From: Centrapalus pauciflorus
Taxonomy: Eukaryota; Streptophyta; Magnoliopsida; Asterales; Asteraceae
Assembly (NCBI GenBank): GCA_020465985.1
Contig: JAANYP010000395.1
Span: forward strand, 62,001 to 126,000
DNA: 64,000 nt
Direction of reading: 5' to 3'
The notes below the pieces were generated by a model, which saw only the letters and a program-made list of their open reading frames with translations, searched no databases and was not told the origin of the DNA. Below, piece by piece: positions 54,934-64,000 of the stretch (position 1 is the first letter of the stretch; the number at the start of each line of letters is the position of its first letter). A program made the translations under genes and the position numbers.

Positions 54934-56669
54934 TGATGTGCCGCTAGCACACCTTAATTTTAATTAAGAAATGGAAATAAATACACTAGAATTAGCGGAC
55001 AAATAGGCAAGTATTACCTATCGTATACTAGTATAGCTTACGTAAGTCCGGGTATCGAACTCAGGGACAATATGGTGGAATGATGATAATAAGTCGTCGG
55101 TTAATAATTAGCTATGTATTTAAATTGGTTTAACTATGAAAAATCTAAATTAATGACTAAAGATTTACCAAAACTACACACACAATCCTAAGGAATTGAT
55201 TACTAAGATTCTTGATAAAAGGAAACATGTAATCAAATGGGATCACTCCCCCTAGACATCGGATAAACGATTTAACGCGCAAATCGGATAATATAATAGT
55301 TATGATTACAAAGCAACAAACACACAAATCTCTAAGTTATGTTTGATACTAATTTATCATAACAACCAATATCATATCCACTCAAATCTCTTATACATGA
55401 ATACAATATCGATTATTTAACGTATGAACAATGATCATCTAGCTATATAGATCTCTCACTATAGCACAATAATCCCATAACTCACGACGTGAACACGAAA
55501 ACCTCTTTTAAATGTTCAAAACTTGAGTTATGCAAATCCGAATGTTCACAACAAGTTTACGTCTTTTGAAAGATTATTTGGTTAAAAACCAAATACATAA
55601 AATTCATGCTATATTCTCATAAACACATAAATCCCCTCTCATTATTATGAAAACACCGATTAAACCTACTCTTTCACCATCTCTAGTAGAAAGATTCAAC
55701 CTCACCAAGGTGTTTGGTTTATCAAAAACAAATACCAACTATTTCGAACTCTCGTTATGAAAATAATAAAGCATTCATAGCAAGTTTAACAAGTCTAAAC
55801 ATAATAACAAGATTTTCATTCAAAATACGCAAACTTCGATATATCATCCGATTACATACAAATATAAATCATCCAATGTCTAGGGTTTGCTACCCAAATG
55901 ATTACATAGCAAAACTACTCCATGCTAATGGAGTAAAACACCATCATACAATAAGCAAGCATTTCAAATATTAAGATGAACTTAAATACAAGAAAAACTC
56001 CCCTAATAACGTATGTTGATGAAGATGCAATCCTTTAAGACAAAACTCCAAGATAGATGCCTTCCTTGCCTTCCTTCTTCCTCAAGAAATCAGAGAATAT
56101 GTGTATGAAAAATTTGGTAAAAATTCGTCCCCCATTAAATGAGTAGAATCTTCCTTTTATAGGCTGGAGAGAACTCGCCGAGTACAGGGGATGAACTCGC
56201 CGAGTACATGTGTTGTCAGCTCCTGATTCCATCTTAAACTGGGTGAACTCGCCGAGTAGTGTACATGAACTCGCCGAGTTCATGTGTTGTCGACACCCTA
56301 TTTGATCTGGCAATTATAAGGAATATTCAGAATTAATCAGAATTCAGGTGAACTCGCCGAGAATGAGATGAACTCGCCGAGTTCTTCTTTTGAGTTTGGT
56401 TCTGGAAGTGGGCGAACTCGCCGAGTATGGATGGGAGCTCGCCGAGTTCTGAGCAGGTTGGACCTTCTGTTCTTGTGTGAACTCGCCGAGTTTGTGCGGG
56501 AACTCGCCGAGTTCTCTCTGTTTCAGCTCCTTTCACTCCAATTTATTCAACCAACACATGAAATGACAACATACACCTATAAGATCGAGTTTGGGACGAA
56601 AATCAACCAAAAAGCTATGCAAAACACGAGATATCGTCCGATAAAACATGTACAAAATGGATGATATCA
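54934..56669 (-). repeat. 5' LTR of Athila-type element
   Basis: Same ends as 39897-41631. U3 holds ten ACTCG-N-CGAGT dyads (56173-56512), then TATAAAAGGA (minus, 56152-56161). Confidence 0.93.
56152..56512 (-). promoter_or_regulatory. Athila LTR promoter: TATA box and five dyad pairs
   Basis: Site starts 56173, 56195, 56247, 56269, 56352, 56372, 56416, 56437, 56481, 56502. Spacing within pairs is 22, 22, 20, 21 and 21 bp. The pair nearest the TATA box ends 11 bases from it. One site has lost a base match (56437). A regulatory role is inferred from position, symmetry and spacing. Confidence 0.65.
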
Positions 56670-57767
56670 TATCATCATACCTGGGGTTCATGTCTCTCTC
56701 TCATACACAATACACAATGTATACACAATAGCTACACAGCTAAGACCCAAAAAAGAGGCGCGCATTTGCAAAAGAACTCGAGTACTCACCTGATTACCCT
56801 GATCAACTCGCCGAACCTTGTATTCCCTGATTTGACCCGGCTTGTTGTTTGCTCGTCCCTGTGAACACACGGATCCCATAATTCAAACCCAACAAACATA
56901 CATAACAGACTCATACATTGATCCCATATCTGAATTGGACCCCAACAATAACCCCAAAATGGACTCTAAAGGCCAAACAGAAACCTGCCCAAAATACTCT
57001 GATCGCGGCCCGTACTTGTCCATCGCGGTTGCGCTCACGATCGCGGCTGCGCTGTCCATCACGGCTCGCACCCTTGATCTCGGCCATACTCGACCCGCAC
57101 TGCCACAAGTCCAATCGTCGTCGCGCTCAGGGGATTGTGACCGCGCTCTTGGGCGAGCATGTCTTCCCCTGTTCGTCGCTCATGGCTATCCAAGGGCCAT
57201 TTTACCCCACTAATCTGATTTCTAACACGTGTTAAGCTTAAAAACCAACGTATAACTCTACCCTATAGGCTTTTAGCCGATTTTCACAATTCAACAACAT
57301 ATAACTCAAATTTCAAAAGCCAAAATCAATGATTTCTTACCTTGATAACTAAAGGACACAAAGGTAGTGAAAGTCCCTGATCAATCCACATTTCTTGCCC
57401 TTTTCTTGCTGCTGATTACTCCAGAACACACACACACACAATACACTCTTCAGTTTTCTAAAACAAGGAAAGGAAGAAGGGAGTTCAAATGAAGCCGTAT
57501 ATATAACGTTTCTATTTTTAGAAACCCCATACCCAATAACACGAACCCAATATCGTATTATCAATATTAATATCAACTCAACCCATTTAATCTCGTGATC
57601 TCATAAATATAATTAATCCACTAACATTATAAACCGGTGCCACGTCTATCGCAATCCCGACATGTATAAATTCACTACTTGAGATATAATTGGACCAACG
57701 CAATAATAACAAGATAATAATCCACTAAATTAAATCCACGTACCAGGTCTGAAAATGGGGTGTTACA
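56670..57767 (-). repeat. LTR-X second copy, right piece
   Basis: Continues from 39896 (tatcatcatacctggggtt) to ggtgttaca; followed by CTCAG where unit 1 has CTCAC. Roughly 2% different from 36377-37465. Confidence 0.9.
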
Positions 57768-57772
57768 CTCAG

Positions 57773-58420
57773 TCAAAAACTTTCAACTCTACAATTTCTT
57801 CACAAATTCCTGATTATACTTCAAGATTCATGTTGCAAGAACTTCACTTAGTGATAATCAACAGGATTCTTGCATCAATCCAAGGTAATTTCATCTTGAA
57901 TTCGTATTATGTTGTATATATGAACCTACGGTTTCCAAGAAGTTCAGAGAACTTCAATCACCATTCAAACATCAAATTGAAGCTTATAACTTTCATAAAA
58001 GCTCAATATAATCATATGCATGTGATAGTTTTGGGTTTAATTGATGAATTATGTGAAGAACATGAAACAAAGTCAAAGTTGAAAAATAATAGGAAGTCTA
58101 TATGTTTATAGGTTGTATGTATGCCGAGACTAGTGTATGTGTACCGCGAGTCTATAAGACTCGTGGGTGGGGGTCATTGTTTGGTTGAATGATTTGGCTT
58201 TGATCATTGTTCTTGTTTGCTTGGTTCACAAACATCATAATCACTCTTGATCCTTTCTATTTTCTGCTTAAACCCGGAACATGTTATACATAGTGTGTTG
58301 GTGTGCAAGAGTGTGACCACGAGACATATAGTCTCGGGGTAGGAGGTGGACATGGTGATCTTTGTTTCTTTGTTCTATAAAAGCATTAAATGTGTGTGTT
58401 TGATGCTTTATAATTAATAG

Positions 58421-58494
<74 letters not shown>

Positions 58495-58850
58495 TATGTA
58501 TGTGTGTGTGTGTGCACACGTGGTGGTGATGTGGTATCGCCTTGGTGTCCCAGCCCCAAGGCCTTAGTCACTCGGCCTTAGGTCTTGTTTTATGGGACCC
58601 CAAAACATATGTGCTTATATGTGTGTTTAATATAAAGACCCCGAGTTAGTCTCGGGGTAGTCCTCATTCAAACATAAAACAAGAATGTTAGATTTGGGAG
58701 TTGGGTTTTATGTTTAATATAGAACAACAAGTTCATAAAGTGTGTTTGTGTTTAAGACATTGACTTGCATTTAGATTTGTTGGGTACAAGATTGTGTAGA
58801 GTTGAAATTAATTTTACTTATAATAATTGTTTCATCTCTAAAGGGGAGAT
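57773..58850 (+). other. Copia-3 interior 3' region, unit 2
   Basis: Counterpart of 37471-38533. The (AAC)n run is longer here (about 58421-58462) and the GA run is purer, so microsatellites changed after duplication. Ends in AAGGGGAGAT before the LTR. Confidence 0.7.
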
Positions 58851-59154
58851 TGTTAGGTATAAATATTAAATAGAGATGAAAACAATTATATTGTATAAGT
58901 TCAGGGGTTGATTTTGTAAATACACAATACTTTGTATTGTGTATATAAATAGTGGTGTATGTGGTACTGTGAATGAGGGTATGCAGAAAACAACACATAC
59001 ACACATCGGAAAAAGAGTGTTGTGTAAGAATTGAAGAACTTCATGTAATATTCTCTTCTACTCTTAATCAAGCATTTGGTTCTATGTGTTATGTGATAAT
59101 TGTTCATATGATTCTGTTTAGTGTTAAATGCATTGCAAGAAATGTGAATTATCA
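58851..59154 (+). repeat. Copia-3 LTR, unit 2 copy (304 bp)
   Basis: Nearly identical to 38534-38837, including the TATA region. Confidence 0.87.
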
Positions 59155-59156
59155 TT

Positions 59157-59169
59157 TGGTATCAGAGCC
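59157..59169 (+). other. Primer binding site of copia-3 (unit 2)
   Basis: TGGTATCAGAGCC two bases after the LTR. Confidence 0.88.
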
Positions 59170-59615
59170 AAATATGGCTGAATTTGAGTGAATTTTGAAT
59201 CTGAAAATTGAATTTTACGAACATTGTTACATTCTTATATGTTCGAAAATTTGAAAATTTCTTATGGTTTTTGGATCAATGGATGAAATGAGTTGAAAAT
59301 TGGATCGAAGGTGCGGTTTATAAGGACGATTTGATTGTCATAAGCATCCGAATTTAATTCCAAACACACAAGATTTAATTTGCATTTTTACTGACTTTTT
59401 AAAAAAGTGTGTGTTCTTGAGGTTTTTTATATCGATTTTTGGTTTTTAATCTGAAATTAGCCAAAGTTGTTTTGCAAAAATTGTTTGTGTGTGAAAACCC
59501 CAGCTTCAATTCTAATCTGGAATCAATTCGTGGATTTTTGTTGAAAATTGAATTTTTGAACTTGATTTTTGAAATATTCTGTTAAAGGTCGAGCAAAGTT
59601 AATTTCATAGTGTTA

Positions 59616-60085
59616 ATTGAGTTTTAAAAGACGCATTCGAGTTTGGTTCATTTGATATTCAAGTTGTATACTTCTTGATCGAGTTTGGTCATATTGTAAT
59701 TCGAGTTTTATAACTCTTTCATCGAGTTTGGTTCTTTTTGTTTCGAGTTTATTGTAGCTTCATTCGAGAAACTGCCTACTTCTATTGAGTTTCATTCCTC
59801 TGCATTCGAGTTTCAAGCTTTATCATTCGAGTTTCATTAAAGATTTATTCGAGTTTGATACTTAACTGGTCGAGTTTCATCCTTTGTTGATCGAGTTTCA
59901 GTCTTTGTTATTCGAGTTTGTTCCATTTTTATTCGAGTTTTGTACTTCTTCATTCGAGTTTGGTGATTCATTATTCGAGTTTGAGCCTTCATTGTTCGTG
60001 TTTTGATTCTTCATTGATCGAGTTTGAATACACTTTATCCGAGTTTGATTCTAATACATTCGAGTTTCATCATATCATTCGACCT
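59616..60085 (+). repeat. 21-bp-period array of TTCGAGTTT boxes
   Basis: About 23 boxes, starting for example at 59636, 59658, 59678, 59700, 59721, 59742, 59763 ... 59911, 59932, 59953, 59974, 59995, 60017, 60038, 60059. Nearly every step is 20-22 bp and most are exactly 21. Only the 8-9-base core is conserved; the 12 bases between differ. Lies in the untranslated leader between primer site and gag. Confidence 0.9.
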
Positions 60086-60421
60086 TTACTTTGTTTGACC
60101 TTAGCTGCTTAATCTGGCCATAACTTTTGACTTGAACATCGTTAGAAGGCCTACCATACGTCAAATCGAAGCTTGAACAGAGATCTACGATTTCTATGAA
60201 AGGCAAAGCCGATTCGATAAATTCACGAGGCCCAATTCCACTTCAGAAAAAAGTTACTTGCATTTTTCTGCAGAAAAGCAAAAATTTTAAAGTCAAAAAG
60301 TCAATTCTGAGCTGATTTTTCACAAGTTATCATTCACAGATTCATTGTTTTCAGAGCTTTAATTTGAAATCACTCTTCAGCCCATAAAAGATCTTGGAAA
60401 TTCAATTTCAAGCAATTCAAT
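60086..60421 (+). other. Copia-3 leader, rest
   Basis: No array and no coding seen before the gag ATG. Confidence 0.5.
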
Positions 60422-61689
60422 ATGTTTCAAGCTAACTTGACAGCCAAAGATATACAAATTCGAGAACTCAAAGCTACAGCTGATGTTTATCAAGAGAGAC
60501 ACAAGCTTGATCATGTAGTGGTTCTTAAAGTTAAAGAAGATTTATCTGGTGCTGAAAATCAAGTTAAAGTGTTGACTAAAGAAAATGTTGAACTCTTAAC
60601 AAAATTAAAGTCTGCTGAATGTGACATAAATGTTTTAATTTCTGAAAAAGAAAAACAAACTTCTGAGAGTTGTGCTCATCAATTGAAAATATCTGAATTA
60701 CTTAAAGAACTTGATGAGCTGAAACAAAGAAAATTTCAGACTGCAACTCAACTCAAATATTTTTTTCCTGAAAGAACTGAGCTTCATAAGAAAGTTAAAG
60801 ATCTTGAAGAATTACTCTCCAAGACAAATCAGACTGACCAAAATTGTGTTTTAAACAACTCTGAAGAATTTTTTGCTCTTGAAAAATAGCTGTCTTTAAC
60901 TAAAGATTCTCTTAAGAAGGAAAGACATGAGTTCTTACTGAAAGAACAAGATTTTAAAACAAAATCTAAGTTGTTTGAAGATGAAAGAAAGATGTTCTTA
61001 ATAAAAGAACAATCTTTTAAAACTGATTTCCAATCATTTGATAATGACAGATGTTCTTATTTGGTCATTATCAAAGGATTAGAATATCAGATATTTCATC
61101 TTACCAAAAAAATTAATGATTCTCATTCTTCAAAAGAATCAAAGGTTGACATTCCTTTAGTTTGTTTAAAATCCAAAGTTGATCATTCTGATTTATCTAC
61201 AAAACGTGAAAAGAATCCAACTGAATTTTCTAAATTTGATTCTTCTTCAGATCCTAAACTTAAATATATTTTAAAGATACACAGAGGAAAAGATAAAGTT
61301 GTTGAACAACCTCCGGTAAGGATTTACACCGGTGAATCTTCAAAGTTAAATTTTCCTAAAGTTTCTGGAAATGCTGGTCATTCTTCACAGAAAAGAATTT
61401 CAAAGAATACCACTAAGTATTACCACAATCAGGCTAGCACCGCACAGTTATTTAAAAAGAAGAGTTTACAAAAGTCTGATCATTCAAGTTTCTTTAGAAA
61501 ATCAGATATTCAATTTTCTGATACTCAAAGAAATTTGTTTTTTGCTTTTGAGAAAGAAGTTGAAAGTTATAATCTGCAATGGTACCTAAACCAAAGTACC
61601 GTTGGGTACCAAAACCCGTTTTGAAATGGGTACCCAAGAGCGCTAACAAGTGTGGATCCAAATCAGTTTGGATACCAAATACATTTTGA
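60422..61689 (+). pseudogene. Copia-3 Gag C-terminal part (coiled coil), broken
   Basis: Frame 60422-60889 (MFQANLTAKDIQIRELKATA) is a Leu/Lys/Glu-rich coiled coil. TAG at 60887-60889 interrupts it, and the same frame continues to about 61575 (KERHEFLLKEQDFKTKS, then Ser/Lys-rich). A frameshift near 61575 leads to a tail with three [R/K]WVPK-type repeats ending at 61687-61689, as in Sirevirus gags of this plant group. The usual N-terminal gag core and zinc knuckle are missing, and no pol follows, so this is a deleted or gag-only derivative. Confidence 0.75.
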
Positions 61690-61704
61690 TTTTGCAGGTT
61701 TTAT

Positions 61705-61990
61705 AGGTTTCTGGTTAAATCAGACTAGAACCCGTTCTTCAATTCCAGAGGCTTCTACTTACAACAGAGTAGAACCCAGTCCTCACTGGAAAAAGGTTTC
61801 TAGTTAATTCAGACTAGAACCCGGTCCTCATTGGAAAATGGTTTTTAGTCATATCAGACTAGAACCCGGTTTTCCTTCATAAGATTTTTCTACTTCTCAG
61901 TACAGAACCCTAGCTAAAGGCTTTCAGTTACATCAGACTGAAACCCAAGCTTCCACGACAAAAGCCTTCTAATCACTTATGATTAGACCC
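61705..61990 (+). repeat. Tandem hairpin array, seven units of about 45 bp
   Basis: Stem pairs: 61709-61715/61724-61730, 61753-61759/61768-61774, 61798-61804/61813-61819, 61843-61849/61858-61864, 61888-61894/61899-61907 (bulged), 61922-61928/61937-61943, 61968-61975/61980-61987. Starts are 44, 45, 45, 45, 34 and 46 bases apart. Most loops are 8 bases ending TCAG or ACAG, and AACCC or ACCC follows each stem. Several stems differ by paired changes. Confidence 0.88.
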
Positions 61991-62540
61991 TGATTCTGAA
62001 AGACGAATCCTTCTGAAATTCCTGCCATGTATTCAACTTTGAAGTTGAATTAATAAAGAGGGAGTTTTGTTTATACAATTTATTGCTCCTGATTTATTTT
62101 AAGTGAGTTGACTAATTTTTTTTTTGTGCTTATTTCCAGAGGGAGTTTCAAACACATAATGTGACGATGAAATTTTTTCAAACACAACTGTGTATAATTT
62201 TCACGAACATATTTGATGCACACATAAAAAGTTTTTTTGAGGTGAAAATAAAATTTTTTCATCTGATTTTCTGAATCTATCATTGAGCTTTATTGGTCTA
62301 ATCTCTTTGATTTTCATAATCTCATTATTTCTAAGATTTTCTTTGTTCTAATTCTTCTCATTCATTCATACTGAATTCTCTCATTATTCTCCCATGTGCT
62401 AATTCTTTCATAAAAATATGATTCATTTCATATCTTATATCAGATTTTACCTTTCATTCTGATATCTCCCAACTCGTCATTTCCCCAATTTGTTCTGAAT
62501 TTCATCTCCCAATTCATCTTAGCTGAAAATCCAAATTTTT
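61991..62540. other. AT/TC-rich region, no gene seen
   Basis: Two purine runs (AAAGAGGGAG near 62056 and AGAGGGAG near 62139) look like polypurine tracts, but no matching LTR start follows. Otherwise T/C-rich and non-coding. Confidence 0.5.
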
Positions 62541-64000
62541 CGTTATGATTATCGTCACACCTCGTTACCCCGGTTGGCAACGAAGCGTGATGTCGCGGAA
62601 GCGTAACCATAATCATAACGAACGACCACTATATGGACGTTTTCAAAAATACATCGATATAATTTTGAAATATAGAAATGTTTTACATAATCAACATAAG
62701 GTGTAAGTAGTTCGCAAGATACAGAGATTTAAATACATAATTAAATTAATCAAAATAATGCAATTAAATATCCGATGGTTTGAAAATGCATGCGACTCCA
62801 AAAGTACGGAAGCTTGAAAATATTTTCGATGCGGTGCACTTGCCTTAATTTCCTGAAAATACACGCTAAAATACGTCAACAAAATTGTTGGTGAGCTCAT
62901 AGGTTTACACGTAAATCTGACTTGTATGGACATCAACAGTTGAGTTTGAATTTATAAAATCATAAATTCCACGTTATGTATTAAATAAAAACCATCATGC
63001 AACCGAAACTTAATTATGAGTTTGCCATGTGCAGTATTCCCATACGTAATACCGTAATGTTAAATACATATGCATCCGCCGTTAGCCGGTAAGACTAACC
63101 CGAATGGGGGACATGACTCCCGATAGATCTATCCACAATATATTCGCGCTTACAAATAAATGTAACTAACGGTTCATGATGAGGGCTGATGGAACCACAC
63201 ATGTAATACATAATAGAAATGAAGCAGTTTCCGTGTCCATGTGAAAACGTAGCATGTATTTCAACCCCAAAACATAACAGTGTGAAAATAGGGGCTATGA
63301 GGACTCACCGAGAGTGTGATGGCAAAATGTGTGCGTAAAATGCAAGTTTACGTTCTTTGATGAGTGATGCACTGGATGTGTTTAATCTAGCCCTAAATGA
63401 TAATAGGGACTTAATAACTCTCATATATGATAATATGTATATAGGTTTTTATGTCTTAAATCACCCAACATTACAAGTTTATAAATAAAACCCACTAAAA
63501 ACGTCAAGTTTATATATATAATTTTCCAGCTTTTCGAAGGTTTTTCGGCCTACTTTGAGGCTGTTTTTTACGAAGCTCCAAAATGATTTAGGCTTTGGTT
63601 TTCTTGGACACTAAACTACTATATACAAAGAATTTTTAAAGTCAAGAACCGACGGCCATTTTTTGAGATGTTTAGGTTAGGGAAAAAGCTTGTTGAAAAC
63701 CCTATGTTGGTCATTTTTGAGCTGTCAAACTTTCGGGTTCCCAAATAATATCTGGGGGTTCTAAACCCCATAATAAATTATGAAAACTTCCAGATTTTTA
63801 GTTAAGACATAGATCTAACTTGAGACAAGAATCAACTCATTTTGTTAGGTTATGAATTAGTTATGATTTTTCAAAGTCGATGCAACTTTTCTGCCGAAAT
63901 TTCGTAGTTCATAAACTTGAAATAACTAGTGATTCTTGTTGTTTATTCAAATACTACTTATATAAAAGTTATGAAACATATATATCACTTGTTTTTCATA
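62541..64000. other. Probable LTR or LTR fragment, cut by window end
   Basis: Starts with 'cgtcacacctcgttacccc', like gypsy LTR starts (TGTCACACC...), and is flanked by a 12-bp inverted repeat cgttatgattat (62541-62552) / ataatcataacg (62609-62620). Non-coding with blocks such as 'ggactcaccgagagtg'. No second copy is in the window, so this is only a guess. Confidence 0.35.

Larger units (their letters stand above)
39897..56669 (-). mobile_element. Athila-type Ty3/gypsy retrotransposon (16.8 kb)
   Basis: LTRs 39897-41631 and 54934-56669 (about 1,735 bp, roughly 20 differences by eye, near 1.2%). The target duplication is GATCA/TATCA (four of five bases). The minus-strand order is 5' LTR, tRNA-Asp-type primer site, gag, protease, RT, RNase H, integrase, long non-coding zone, Athila-type env-like ORF, polypurine region, 3' LTR. 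Pol is interrupted by a CACTA transposon that accounts for 2.7 kb. Gag has a stop and a frameshift. Confidence 0.95.

Noticed and set aside
58268..58571. Leu/Val-repeat open frames of 61-83 codons
   Set aside because: They are translations of (AAC)n, (GA)n and (GT)n microsatellites and change length between the two duplicated units.
61705..61990. CRISPR-like array
   Set aside because: Units are degenerate with paired stems, not identical repeats with unique spacers, and the genome is a plant's.

Overview
This is a plant nuclear window made almost entirely of transposable elements nested in one another. The TE lineages (Sirevirus-type and other Ty1/copia, Athila-type and chromovirus-type Ty3/gypsy, MULE, CACTA, Helitron-like), the short introns and the AT-rich spacers all point to a dicot. 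The Sirevirus extra ORF style and the many copies of an ACTCG-N-CGAGT dyad make me think of Asteraceae, perhaps lettuce (Lactuca). That is recollection, not something the sequence proves. No ordinary single-copy host gene locus is visible. The only host-type gene is an intact eIF1A reading frame carried inside a CACTA transposon.

Layout. 1-3012: decayed Ty3/gypsy interior on the minus strand (integrase, RNase H, RT, protease, gag zinc knuckles; at least seven stops). 3013-4778: AT-rich spacer with MULE-like terminal sequences. 4784-20030: an old Ty1/copia element (minus, TSD ATTTT) whose 5' LTR is split by a young Sirevirus-like copia element (9141-19905, minus, LTRs differing at about 2 of 667 bases). 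The Sirevirus carries gag, an intact pol and a broken long extra ('env-like') ORF. 20036-30040: gene-free AT-rich DNA with two Helitron candidates, tandem repeats and a solo LTR (27686-28332, TSD CCAAC). 30050-34963: a complete MULE with 184/185-bp TIRs and a perfect 9-bp TSD. It has a four-exon transposase gene and a convergent two-exon gene for a small GRF zinc-finger protein. The transposase has Asn where the second catalytic Asp is expected.

35589-60085: a 1.9-kb solo LTR ('LTR-X', TSD CTCAC) sits in a copia relative ('copia-3'). A 3.5-kb piece covering both was duplicated in tandem (unit 1 35924-39436; unit 2 39437-59754). Unit 2 was then split by a 16.8-kb Athila-type element (39897-56669, minus), and the Athila pol gene was split by a 2.7-kb CACTA transposon (48263-50959, TSD GGT) carrying eIF1A. 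60422-61689 is a broken copia-3 gag, followed by a tandem array of RNA-type hairpins (61709-61987). 62541-64000 looks like part of another LTR.

The least explained signals are regulatory or structural. The Athila U3 holds ten ACTCG-N-CGAGT dyads arranged as five pairs about 21 bp apart, next to a TATA box. A second array of eight such sites (four pairs, same spacing) also ends at a TATA-like box, upstream of the env-like ORF. The copia-3 leader has a TTCGAGTTT core repeated about 23 times at a 21-bp period. The 61.7-62.0 kb array holds seven hairpins at about 45-bp spacing whose stems show compensatory base changes. Insertion order inferred from nesting: old copia before Sirevirus; LTR-X before tandem duplication before Athila before CACTA.
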